Shown here in pieces: positions 51,684 through 62,200 of a stretch of 64,000 nt of DNA (positions are counted from its first letter, which is position 1; each line of letters opens with the position of its first letter). Both the position numbers and the translations under genes were made by a program. Under the pieces are notes generated by a model. The model searched no databases. It was not told the DNA's origin and saw only the letters and a list, made by a program, of their open reading frames with translations. The stretch is from Tribonema minus. Taxonomy: Eukaryota > Sar > Xanthophyceae > Tribonematales > Tribonemataceae. The DNA is taken from the NCBI GenBank assembly GCA_017506865.1, contig JAFCMP010000533.1, positions 248,001 through 312,000 of the forward strand, written 5' to 3'.

Positions 51684-53065
51684 ATGGCTGATGCTGCAAT
51701 TACGCATCTGTACCGCGTGCTCGAGCAGCAATTGTCTCGGCTCTCACAGCGCGTATGGTTGACGGCAGGCCATGCGAATCAAGGTAAGGTACAAACGTGT
51801 CAGGCGTCTCCAAGATGCTGCGCTCGACGTACATGGCCGTGCTGGCCAAGTACCACCGGGGCCACCGCTTGGTGTGCGCCACGTCGGGCGGCGCGGCGGC
51901 GCAGTCCGTCAGCACGTTCCGCATGGCTCAGGAGTGCGGCATCACCCAGAGGGTACTGGACGGCCGCAGTTTTCAGAAGTGGGTCGGCCGCAGCGGCTCA
52001 CCGGAGCTGATTCGCCTTGCGGTGGAGGCGGGTATGGCGGTCCGTTTTAACGCGCTCCGCGGCGCCGCGGAAATCTGCAGCGTCGAGGCTGTGGACGCGC
52101 TGAGCAGACACTTGCGCGAGGACGCCAGGAATGACCTTGAAGATTTTCTCGATGCCTTGCTGACCGTCGCCGCAGCCGCCGCAGGCAGCCGCGCAGAGCT
52201 CGCGCGCGCTCGCGAGGTCCTCGTGTGGGTCTCGCAGCAGAAGCGCAGGCGGGACTGGCCGGAGTGGCTCATGACGGCGCTGTGCTGCAGGGCCGTGGCG
52301 TGCGGCCGCTTCGACACGCTGCGCTGGCTGATCATGATGACGTCCGGCGCCGCGCTGTTCGGGCCATGCGCGCACGACGTCACGGACCTGTGCGAGGGCA
52401 TCGATGTACGCGACTCGTACTACGCCCTCCACGAGTGCTTCCAGGTGCGCGTCGGCAAGTCCGTCTTCAGCATCATGGACATGGCCATCGCCACAGGGCG
52501 CCTTGACATTGTGCAGTGGCTGCGCGCGCGCTCGCTCGCCTTCACCGCCAAGAGCGCCGATCTGGCCGCCGCCGCGGGCCGCCTGCCGCTGCTGCGCTGG
52601 CTGCACGCGCAGGGTTCGGAAGCGTGCCCGTTTGACGCCGCTAGCGTAGTACAGTCCATGCTGACCCTGGAGTGGTCGCGCGTTGCGCTGTGGGCGTGGC
52701 TGCGGGAAATCGGCGCGTTAGATTGGTCCATGCCCGCGAAAAGCGCAGCGCTGTTTTGCGGCGCGTGCACGTCTGCCCACCGTGACTCGATCGTAGCATG
52801 GCTCTTGGCCGAAGGCGCCGCATGGCCCGGCAACCTTGCTGAGCTTGTAGAGAGCCGCAATTGGTCTCCCAATGAAGCGTATTGCGCAGTGCAGGCAGGG
52901 TGCCCATTTGGACAGGGCTGGACCTCCGCCACGTGCGAGTGCATTTTACAAAGCACGGCAGAAGATATGCTTGGCAGCCGAGGTATTTTTTTCCAAGAGG
53001 ATCCACCCTCGTTGTTGCAGAAACTTCACAGCAGCGGGTGCCCCTGCTCATGCCCCAAGCCTTGA
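51684..53065 (+). CDS. Ankyrin-like repeat protein
   Basis: An ORF from ATG 51815 to TGA 53065 (416 residues) with degenerate ankyrin-type helices: ARDGR-like turns such as AVACGRFDTLRWLI, AIATGRLDIVQWLRARSLAF and AAAAGRLPLLRWLHAQG, each a helix-turn-helix ending in WL. These divergent ankyrin units are common in protists and large DNA viruses. An upstream ATG at 51684 gives 33 codons (MADAAITHLYRVLEQQLSRL) that join in frame only if bases 51784-51803, GT...AG and 20 long, are removed; otherwise translation starts at 51815. The unspliced region is GC-rich with no other intron. Substrate or partner unknown. Confidence 0.65.
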
Positions 53066-53916
53066 GTCGGCTTAAAGTCGGGTAGTGTGTTTGTGTCTTG
53101 CGGCTTTGTCAATGCATACACATGTACATAAATATACAACGCAAGTATTTTGTGGCCCTCTGAACCTGACTGGCACCCCGCGTGCAGCACAAAGCCTGTT
53201 TTTTTTTTGCTCGCTGTCTGCCAGACTATGCATGCACAAACTTCAACTATGCATGTATGCATGTGCAGGGCATGAGCGCATGTGTCTGTTGTCAACAGTC
53301 TGCTGCAGCTCCGTGACGTTGCGGTATCACCGTTCTGCGCATGGCAAAACCGCAACCGTACCGCTCGACTCACGGCGCAGGCAGCTTTCTGAGGCCAAGC
53401 ATTCAATGATTGACGCATGCACTGTGTTTAGGAGGCATGCGACTCGTTAGTGCCGAAAGAGCATGAATTGCATGTTTCGCGTAATCTATAACAACAATCA
53501 GGGCGTCTTCATCGCTTGTTCAGTGACAGTGTGCGGCTGCACAGCAGTCTGCACGAGCGCTCGGCGCACAACCGTGCCAGTGGTAATTGGCCAACGTGAT
53601 GGTGCAGTTTGCTTGAAAGTGACCAGCACAACTATGGACAGCGAGGGTGAACTGATCTGAGTACACCAGGTCTTGCATGCAAGCCTCTTGCTGGACCGTC
53701 GTCACATTCAATCATTGTGAATGCACTGCAGCAATTGCTGTTTGAAAACCAGGGCAGGAAGTCTAGTACGGAGAAGCTCAGTGCTCAGCAGCCTATCCTC
53801 GTACACGCAAAGCACCAATGGCTCGCCAAAGTCAGCGGTATGGACCAGACTTGGGGATCTACGTCGTTCTGGAACACATCGTGTACATGTGAACCCTGGC
53901 AACACACGTGACACCC
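53066..53916. other. Intergenic stretch
   Basis: No gene or repeat recognised between the ankyrin-like ORF and the retroelement. Confidence 0.45.
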
Positions 53917-56900
53917 GGCCTCCCTCAGGGCCTTGATTCATTTATAAATACACACAAATTCGCAGGTACATCTCCGCGGCTACAGGCTGCTGCACCTGCT
54001 AGCAGCGATGGCCTTTGGTAGGCAACCGGAGGGAACCGGTATGCCGCCTGCGGCCCGGCTGGCAGCGTTGCTGTCTGGCGACTTCGCGGAGCTACTGAGA
54101 AAGACGCTGTCAGCAGCAGCGGCGCTGCGGGCCCCCAAACCAAACAACGCAGCTATGGCGTCGGCACAAACGAACTTCGATGCCGACTGGACGGAGGCTG
54201 ACTCCAGGCAGCAAACAGCATGCGCTGCCCTCTCAGGCAAGCGACGGGGGGTAGGCTTGGCTGCCGCACGACTAGAGGCGCGTGAAGCATGCGCCCCAGC
54301 AGACGAGGTCACGGCACAGGTGCTGGCAGCAAAGCACCCTGAAACTGGCACCCGGCCGGGGGTAGTCGATACGCCAATGGAGCAAGTGCGCGGCCTGGTA
54401 CGCGACGCCCGGCGGCACTGCTTACACAGCGCAGGGGTGGCAACGACCACCGGGCCAGCTGGCAGCGGCAGTCCTGTCTTCGAATCGGGTCAGGCACATG
54501 ATCACAGCGATAGGCCTGAGGATGCTGCCAGCGCAGCCGGACGGCGCCTCGAGGTGGAGGCGGCAGACATACTGTCGACCTTGTCCGCAGCAGGGGCGGG
54601 GAAGGCAGGAGGGCTGGACGGCCTACGCTATGAACACCTCTTGATGGCCGCTGGGCCTGGTGCACCAGTGAAAGCAGCCACCCGCCCCGTGAGCAGTGCC
54701 TCGCCAGGACTAGCTGGTGATTCAGAATCAGATGTGATGGAACCGGCATTCGCCCATCACCTGGCCAAGGTGTTCACGACGCTGCTTGTTGAGCCCGAAC
54801 TGCTGCCGGAGCAATCGCAACGGCTTCTCCGCGCCGCGGCCCTCTCAGGCATAGGACAGAAGCGGCGTCCGATCGCCTGCTCCAGTGTCTGGCGCAGACT
54901 CCTCGGGTCCACAGCGGCACGGAGTGTCAAGGGCAAGATATCGGGGCTGCTGGCCTCCATGTCGCAGTTTGGCGTAGGATACCGGTCTGGCGTCGAGCAT
55001 GTGGCAGCGCGCGCGCGCGTGTGGCACGAGCTGTATGGCACCACTATCCAACTGGACTGTGAGAACGCATTTAACAGTGTGGATCGCGCCGCCATTGTGC
55101 GGGGGCTTATGCTCTTCTGTCCGGAGCTGCTCCCGCACTTTGAGTCCGTATACTGTGGTGACACTGCCCCAGAGATGCGGGTGGAGGTGAACGGTGAAGC
55201 TCGCATTATCTGCTCCCACCTAGGGTGCCAGCAAGGGGACCCTCTAGGGCCGCTGTACTTTGCAGTGGCAGCGGCCTTCCTACTCTTCTACCCTGATGGA
55301 GTGAATGCGACGCCCGGCAGTATGCCGGCCTACGGCCACAGCACAGCGGAACCGCCAGCCCCGCACTGCGCTTTCCTGGATGACCTCAACGTGCTGCAAG
55401 CTGCCTACTTCGACGATGCAGCGGCCGCTGGGGTGGCAGAGGTGATCCGCCGGCTGGCGGCAGGGGGCCTACGCGTTCGACCAGACAAGTCGCTGGCCAT
55501 CGCCATGCGCGGCACAGTGTTTGATGAAGCGGCCAGAGCACGCCTGCGCGCCCTTGACATACCGTTTGTGGACACCACCATGCCAGAATCCAGTCAGGGC
55601 TTTACGTCGGTCGGGGTACCGGTAGGGCACCCAGCCTATGTGCACGCTGCCATGAGCAAGCATCTTGTCGACGCAGGGACATGGCGATTGTCGTGGCAGC
55701 TAGCTGGAATGGCGCGGCATCACCTACAGGCAGCACAGTTCATTCTACGCAGGTCACTGACGAAGCGCATGGGCTTCTTAGCTCGGGTCGTTGACACGGC
55801 TTTGAGTGAGACATGGTTGCACGCGTTTGATGGGTTCTGTGCATGGACGCTCGAACGCATGCTGCATCTGCACGGCTGCTCTACCGCGGCAGCCATGAAG
55901 TCACACCTGCTGGCCGCCTGCACTGCTGGTGACAATGAGGAAGCCAGCAGTGGCAGCGTGCTGGTATTGCCGCGCTTGGGCCCGCCAGAACTCACGGACA
56001 TCGCAGTGCCACTGCGGGCGTCACGGTTGCCGGAGCGACGAGGCGGTCTGGGCATGCCGCTTTTGGGGCTACTGGCACCAGCCGCATACACGGCCCAGGC
56101 ATGCACAACACTGAGGCCGGCAATAATTCATGCCACTGTGGCAGCAGGGGCCCTGAGACTCGGCACTGACGAACACGGCGCAGTCACCTGGTTCGCGCAG
56201 CACTCATGCGCAATACGCGAGGACCAGGGACTGCCGCCAATCATCGAGGCCGTGCGACGCTCTACGCGAGCGCTGACAGCTGATGGCGGCGAAAAATCAC
56301 GCACAGCTGTGGCCGAGCAGCTCCCAGCATCGTTGCTACGGTGGGCAGCAGATACGACGGCCGCAGCGTCGACGCTCCCCACTGCGGTGCAAGCGATCTA
56401 CGCCGCAACTGCCGTCACGGAGACAGTGACCACTGAGCCAGCCCCACACACCCACGGCATTGTGCCTGGCGCCAAGGCGGCCGCTGCGGCGGCGACCGTA
56501 CCTGGCCCTCAAGCCGCTGCCGCGGCTGCCCCTTCCACGCCCACTAAAACACAAACTAGCGCGGAAGAAAGCAGCTGCAGCGGCGGGCAGGAGGACGACG
56601 ACGACGACTGGGAGGCCTATGCTGACGAGATCTGCAGGAAGGTAGTGCCCCGCCGCCGGCGCGGTCACTTCACGCACGGACTACAAGCCGGCCTTTCAAA
56701 TGTTCTTCGACGTCAATACGAGGATTGCCTGGTGGAGGACCTAGAGGCTGCCTCGGCTGGTGCCGTGGGCAAGCCGACGCAGGCTGCACCTATTGGTGAC
56801 TCGCGCGACACCAGCCGCCGCCGCCAACAGGCTAGCGCACGGGTCCTGGCGCAGCTGCGCAGCCAGCGTGCGTCCGGGGCAATGGCGTGGATGAGCGTGC

Positions 56901-57800
56901 CACCCACTGCCAATGACCGCCCGGGTGCGGCGCCCATGTCCAGTATGGCAGCAGCCACGATGATTTTGATTGCGATCTTCATAGACGGGTGGGGCATACA
57001 GGGCGAGGTGTGCCCATGGCGGTGCAGTGATGTGAGCCCCACCTCCACGCATGCGATCAGCTGCCCCAGCCAGCACATACGGGGGCACAACGCGACACAC
57101 ACTGCCCAAAAGCGGTGCCTGCAGCGCATCTTGAGACAGCACCATGTCTCTATTGTCCGCAATGAGGACGCTAGCGTCTTCAAGGTACCGGGGTATCGGG
57201 CGGACACAGTCATTGACCCAGGGTGTCTGCACTTTAGCAGTGCATACCGTAACAAGGGAATAGTGCTAGACACAAGTGTGCGCGCGCCCACAGCGAGCTC
57301 GTACCTGACAGGCAAAACAAATGCCTCGAACACGGACGGCTATGCTGCTGGGGTGGGGGAGGACGCGAAGGTCAAGCACCACACCGGCACCTTGACGTCA
57401 TCTTGGGCTTTTGTGCCATTCGTGCAGGAGTCGTACGGACGGCTGGGCAAGCAGACAAGCCTTTTTGTTAAGGAGTTGGCAATGCACTCAGCACTGTGCT
57501 CAGGGGGGGGGAAGGCAGATGTGTTACGCAAGGCCGGGTTAGCTAAGCGTCAGATCCTCATTGAGCTGAGCATATCGCTGGCGCGGGAGTTGGCGGAGCG
57601 CGTCATGGCGTACACACGTGGAGCGCGAATGCTGGGCTGTGTTGCGGCGCCGGTATCCAAGCTCCTAGGGCACAGCGCAGACTAGGCTGCTGCGTTGACG
57701 CAAGCTTTTCGATTGCATAGGCAACCCGGCCTCCCTTGGGCCTTTATAAATACAGGTCCATACGTACATCTCCGTGACAAACTGGTAGATGCAGCCAGGC
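53917..57800 (+). mobile_element. Non-LTR-type retrotransposon with C-terminal endonuclease-like domain
   Basis: Proposed extent runs from a tail-like sequence at 53917-53990 through the ORF to its 3' UTR at 57686-57800. The two flanks resemble each other (both hold CCCGGCCTCCCT, TTATAAATAC and GTACATCTCCG), so this copy probably inserted next to, or within, the tail of a related one. No terminal inverted repeats, and no poly-A seen. Confidence 0.6.
54008..57685 (+). CDS. Reverse transcriptase / endonuclease-like polyprotein
   Basis: Single intronless ORF of 1,225 codons. Reverse transcriptase blocks in order (approximate residue): GGLDGLRYEHL 201, QKRRPIACSS 283, IQLDCENAFNSVDR 346 (first catalytic Asp), GCQQGDPLGPLYFAV 406, FLDDLNVL 455 (the usual YADD/FADD box read as FLDD), GLRVRPDKS 490. 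An Ala-rich, Asp-rich linker follows. The last 220 residues carry a Cys/His cluster (CPWRCSDVSPTSTHAISC, 1002) and a motif set GIVLDTSVRAP (1085), KVKHH (1121), FVPFVQESYGRLG (1135) that looks like a restriction-type endonuclease fold, as in elements of the R2/NeSL kind. No stop or frameshift, so it may be recent or active. Upstream of residue 180 no nucleic-acid-binding finger is evident. Confidence 0.88.
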   Translation: MAFGRQPEGTGMPPAARLAALLSGDFAELLRKTLSAAAALRAPKPNNAAMASAQTNFDADWTEADSRQQTACAALSGKRRGVGLAAARLEAREACAPADEVTAQVLAAKHPETGTRPGVVDTPMEQVRGLVRDARRHCLHSAGVATTTGPAGSGSPVFESGQAHDHSDRPEDAASAAGRRLEVEAADILSTLSAAGAGKAGGLDGLRYEHLLMAAGPGAPVKAATRPVSSASPGLAGDSESDVMEPAFAHHLAKVFTTLLVEPELLPEQSQRLLRAAALSGIGQKRRPIACSSVWRRLLGSTAARSVKGKISGLLASMSQFGVGYRSGVEHVAARARVWHELYGTTIQLDCENAFNSVDRAAIVRGLMLFCPELLPHFESVYCGDTAPEMRVEVNGEARIICSHLGCQQGDPLGPLYFAVAAAFLLFYPDGVNATPGSMPAYGHSTAEPPAPHCAFLDDLNVLQAAYFDDAAAAGVAEVIRRLAAGGLRVRPDKSLAIAMRGTVFDEAARARLRALDIPFVDTTMPESSQGFTSVGVPVGHPAYVHAAMSKHLVDAGTWRLSWQLAGMARHHLQAAQFILRRSLTKRMGFLARVVDTALSETWLHAFDGFCAWTLERMLHLHGCSTAAAMKSHLLAACTAGDNEEASSGSVLVLPRLGPPELTDIAVPLRASRLPERRGGLGMPLLGLLAPAAYTAQACTTLRPAIIHATVAAGALRLGTDEHGAVTWFAQHSCAIREDQGLPPIIEAVRRSTRALTADGGEKSRTAVAEQLPASLLRWAADTTAAASTLPTAVQAIYAATAVTETVTTEPAPHTHGIVPGAKAAAAAATVPGPQAAAAAAPSTPTKTQTSAEESSCSGGQEDDDDDWEAYADEICRKVVPRRRRGHFTHGLQAGLSNVLRRQYEDCLVEDLEAASAGAVGKPTQAAPIGDSRDTSRRRQQASARVLAQLRSQRASGAMAWMSVPPTANDRPGAAPMSSMAAATMILIAIFIDGWGIQGEVCPWRCSDVSPTSTHAISCPSQHIRGHNATHTAQKRCLQRILRQHHVSIVRNEDASVFKVPGYRADTVIDPGCLHFSSAYRNKGIVLDTSVRAPTASSYLTGKTNASNTDGYAAGVGEDAKVKHHTGTLTSSWAFVPFVQESYGRLGKQTSLFVKELAMHSALCSGGGKADVLRKAGLAKRQILIELSISLARELAERVMAYTRGARMLGCVAAPVSKLLGHSAD

Positions 57801-59052
57801 ACAACAGGCACTCCAACACGGAAGACGCATGAAGCGGCAAAAGCGGCAAACAACTGAGCACCGACAAAAACACATGGCTGCCTTTTGTGTTCATCTGGAG
57901 AAAGTCGTCATTGTAGGAGTAGCAGCTCAACGTGCACAGATACAACACGCAGCACTGCACCATTCAGCGCATTTTTCGCACATCCATAGGCCAACAGCAC
58001 CTGAGGTCACCACATCAAACGAGTGGGTACCAACAGGGTCCCAAGTTGAAAATGCCAGCCCCATAATCTGTACACACTCGTATCATCGCACAATGCTTCG
58101 TAAACACCCTGAGGGCCGCTCGCAGACCAGCTCAGTTCCCACTCAACAGCTCATCAGCTCCTCAGGCTTGTGCTCTCCTAGGCTGGCGCATCATGATGAG
58201 TCAATCAGCTGGGGCTTGCATTCAGCTTGCAGGGCCTTAGGCAGTTGTGGCGCATCTAGCGGTTCATGCTCTGGGCGGGGACCGCCAGTGTCGTCTGCGC
58301 GTGCATCAACAGTGCAAAGCGTAGCACGTGTAAGCTCGAGCGATGGTGCAGGCGTTACTGCACCAGTCTACTGTGTATACATGCACAGCGTATGTGTGCG
58401 CAAGCATGTGAGGGCACAAGCCAGTACACCTGCTGCTACACGCCTTGACACGCCTGAGACGAGAGCGCGGTGATATGTGGCAAAACACTCAGTAGCCATG
58501 ACTGTAATTACGGCTGCACAGGTAGTAGCAGCAGTGAAGTGGAAGATGCCAAGGGACTCCGAGTGACAGCGCTCCGGTGATAGCTCTGATGCCGTCAAAT
58601 GATCAGCACTGATGCAGAGCTCATGCACTGAGTGTTGCCACGGTGATGGTTTGCCAACACCGCGGCGCAGTCGCCCGCATGCTCAACGCTACTACGTGAG
58701 GCGCCCTGCATGAAACAACTTTGTACCATTGCTCTGGTGACGGTTGACATTGCCTCTGTGCCATTGCTCGGGTGGAGACAAGCTCATATATTTTGCGCTG
58801 ACGCTGGTAGCAGCATGATGAGCGCCACTAAGCGTCAAAGCCCAGCATCGAAGGCGCTACCCACCGTTACATTATGCTGCAGTCACTGATGGCAATGATA
58901 GTATTGGAAATGGTGGGTGCACTGTAGGTAGATGTCACTGCGCAGTGACTGGCAGTAGTAGGTGTTGTCGTAGTAGTGGTAGCAGTAGTGGTAGCTGCGT
59001 TTGGATGAAGTGGTGCTACGCCTAGGCGCACCCTAGCACTGAGAGCCAGTTA
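57801..59052. other. Intergenic stretch
   Basis: A 214-codon plus-strand ORF (57829-58473) is open but low in recognisable structure and partly covers retroelement 3' flank. I see nothing else. Confidence 0.4.
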
Positions 59053-59238
59053 CTATTGGTGTCTTGTGTACAGCATACATACTCCGTACTGAAGTATCGT
59101 ACAGGCTTCTTTGCCTCTCAAGCGCAAGAATTGAAGTACCCTGGTGCGGGGGCACATGGAGGAGGACGTAGGGGAGGATCTCGAGATGCCATTTGGCGGC
59201 GGCGGCGTTTGAGTGGTTGTCATTGCAACACTTTCAGA
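59053..59238 (-). CDS. PLAC8-like gene, possible last exon
   Basis: Phase-0 continuation SESVAMTTTQTPPPPNGISR to a TAG stop, 62 codons with the stop. Pro/Thr/Ser-rich tail; only splice-site and phase support it. Confidence 0.35.
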   Translation of the reverse strand, partial: SESVAMTTTQTPPPPNGISRSSPTSSSMCPRTRVLQFLRLRGKEACTILQYGVCMLYTRHQ

Positions 59239-62200
59239 CTGTCACACGACATGTAGATTCCGTACAGCAATCTTCAAGTTAGATGCCATTCATCTGGGCT
59301 TTTTCGTGCCCTGAGCGAGAATTGATAAAAAGTACCTTGGTGATCTTGCCGCGCTTGTCGACCTCGTTGAGGTGCTGGGAGGCCGCGCAGCAGGGGAACA
59401 GCAGGGGTATGCATATGTCGCTGCAGCAGCCGCCCTCCAGGTTGTACCTGTAGGCGTACGAGCGCATGACGACAAGAGTTGAAGCAGACAGTGAGGTTAG
59501 TTTTAGGAGCTTGCAGCAGAAACGGGATACACCATGCAAACGACAATGCTCGGGCGTATGATCAAGCTGGGACCCAACGCGCTAAATTTTATTAGGCGAA
59601 CAGTTGACTGTGACAAAGGCTCAATGCGAGTTTATCCAGCAAGCTGAGTGGAGCGTCGGACAAACAATGTGGTTGAAAAGCGACAAACGCGCGTCGAAGC
59701 ACAACTAATGTAGCCATGGCTTTGTAGTCGATGGCAACTGGAAAGGAAAAGAAAGCTTGATGTGTCGCAGGCTCAGCATAGAAGAATGGGGGTTGACAGC
59801 CACAGCAATATGTGGCCGTGTGCTCTCATCAAAGCACAGAAGCTCTCGCTCATGCAAACATGCAGCAGCGATCAGCGAGCGTTTCAGCAATCAAAAAATA
59901 GGACAGGGCTTGAAAAATGCTTGTGTAAGCACCCAGTCTCGGCGGCTTTGTCTGTCTCCATGTCAGCTTCTGGCATGATGAATGCAACAACAGGGCGCCG
60001 AGTCTGAGTATTAAACAGTTGTCTTCCATGTCGCACGTTTTAAATCGCTGACATAGCATCAGTGGACAATGCCATTATCAGTACTTGCAATCTTGCAACA
60101 AATTTCACTGGATTTCAGGTGCCGCCGCCTGACACCACGTCCTCATGAAGTTTCATGCAGCGCGCACTCACCCGTTTCGTATGACGCTGCGGATGAGGCA
60201 GGAGCTCATGCACATGAGGTTGAAGCACATGTTGGAGCCATCAAACTTGGCCCGCGCCCTGGGACACAGCAAAGCCACGGCAAAGAGAAATGGGTGAGCG
60301 ACCATCGTTGTCATAGACGTAATGCTATGCCGGAAGGTCTCGGCAAGCACCAGTTCGGGCAGCCAGGGTTCACAGGGTCAGTTGACCCTCGTCACATATG
60401 CACTTGCATGCTGGTACCACGGGTGTGCTGCATCGCTGACACAAGCACGTTGGAGAGCAGTGGTATGGGATCAAGGCGACACTGCAACGCGCTGTTTTTG
60501 ACCGAGGGCCTGCGGTGTCAATGTCTTTTGTAGCGCGTGTAGTAACATACAGAGCGTGGTGCAGCGACAGCCGCAGTGGTATAGGGTTTGAAGCGTTGGA
60601 TCAATCGCGAGAAGCCATTGATCCCTCCATTCCAGGTGCAGCAAGCGTAATATTGCTGTCTGAGCTGCGTTGCTTCGATTGATGGTGAAGGTTGTGCATG
60701 CTCAATCACATTGAGGCAGGGTCCCATCATCTATATACCTACATATATCCATCTCTGCTCATGGAGACCCCGAACGGCGGCGGTTGCTCAGTCAGGTGCC
60801 GGTGGAGCGGAGTGGAGAATCGTCGTGTGTGCATAAAAGCCTACCTGCAGAACACATAGAGAGTCTGAAGACTGGTCTTCAGCTTCTGTAGCCTGATGGG
60901 ATGGTTAAGAACAGAACTTATCCCAAAAACAGAAACGTGGAGCGTCACTGTAGTCATGTGTTCAGGTGAGTAGACGATGCGCGCCCGCAAAGCCATCACA
61001 TCGAACGACTGACACCTGCTGAGGCTGCTGAGGCTGCCAAGGACAAATGACGGACAGCGACAGGATTGTTGCGAAGCTGGACGAGGTGATTGCAGCCATG
61101 ACCGCGGTCAAGGACGCCATTGACCGTCGGCAGACACGAACATTGCCACCACGGACGCGCAGACCGTGGCTCTGGGCGTGCTGCTGACGCGCGCAGCAAA
61201 TGCGTCCACCAGACACGACCGCCCGATCATGCTAGTGAGAGTACCAAATGAAGCCGGAGAGCTGCCGTCGATCCCAGAGGTTTGGCCTGCAGAGGGGCTC
61301 ACCAAGTACGGCATGAAGAGGATCCCGCCTGTGCTGGCAGACGGTGTTATAATGATGAGCTTCAACCAGCTAAGCACGTTGCTGGAGTTCTACGGGCTTC
61401 GTGTGACACAGCCAGCCAGGCGGCGTTATGACAACAAGCAGCTGCAGGAGATGATGGCAAAGTTGCTGCTACAGCTATTGTGCCAGTAAGTAGTAAGTGC
61501 TGCACATGTAATGCCTGTTTGTTGGCTGTACCAAACTAGCGAGCTCTGGCTATAAGTATGCCAGAGTACCACGTGTCGAGCTCGCATGCTGCAGGTACTG
61601 TGCAGCCAACAGCTGCAGTAACACGTCTACCCGTTGCACATGATGTATCCGCCCGCTTTCAAATGATCACTCAAAACATGGTAACATACATCAAGCATGG
61701 TTCTTTCGTGCTGTTCTCAATCCGTTGCACTGTCCCCTAGTGTGCGTCCAGGCGTATCGGCGCCATGTCGTACAGGCGCCGATACGCCTGAACGCACACT
61801 AGCTACTTGCGTCATGGATGCTGCAGATGCAATACTGGCTGTGCCTTGCCCACCATTAAGTAGCCTGCAGAATACCCTACACGGTAAGCATTTATTGCTG
61901 CCTGTGCATCGCCGCCTTTTGTACACGACTGGCCTCAATTCCAGCACCGGTGATTTGCAGAGGTAAGTAAAGGTATGCGCTTGCAGCATGCAGAGTGACA
62001 GGCGACGGTGCTGCTGGGTGCTGCGTTATGGTCAGACAGATGAGCACTGCTGCATCAGCCCGATAAGCTCGGGCCTGCTATTGTGCAATCTGGCACGCAA
62101 TGTTGTGCCTCTGATGCCTCACATGATTAGGCAATGCAGCAGAATGCCACTGCTTGCTTCTCTCTTCATGCATTGCAGTGTGCTGTGCACTCAAGTCTGG

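Noticed and set aside
51998..52606. 202-codon minus-strand ORF
   Set aside because: Antisense shadow of the GC-rich ankyrin-like ORF.
57829..58473. 214-codon plus-strand ORF next to the retroelement
   Set aside because: Long but without motif, low-complexity Ser/His-rich, no splice or neighbour support; kept only as a note in the intergenic entry.
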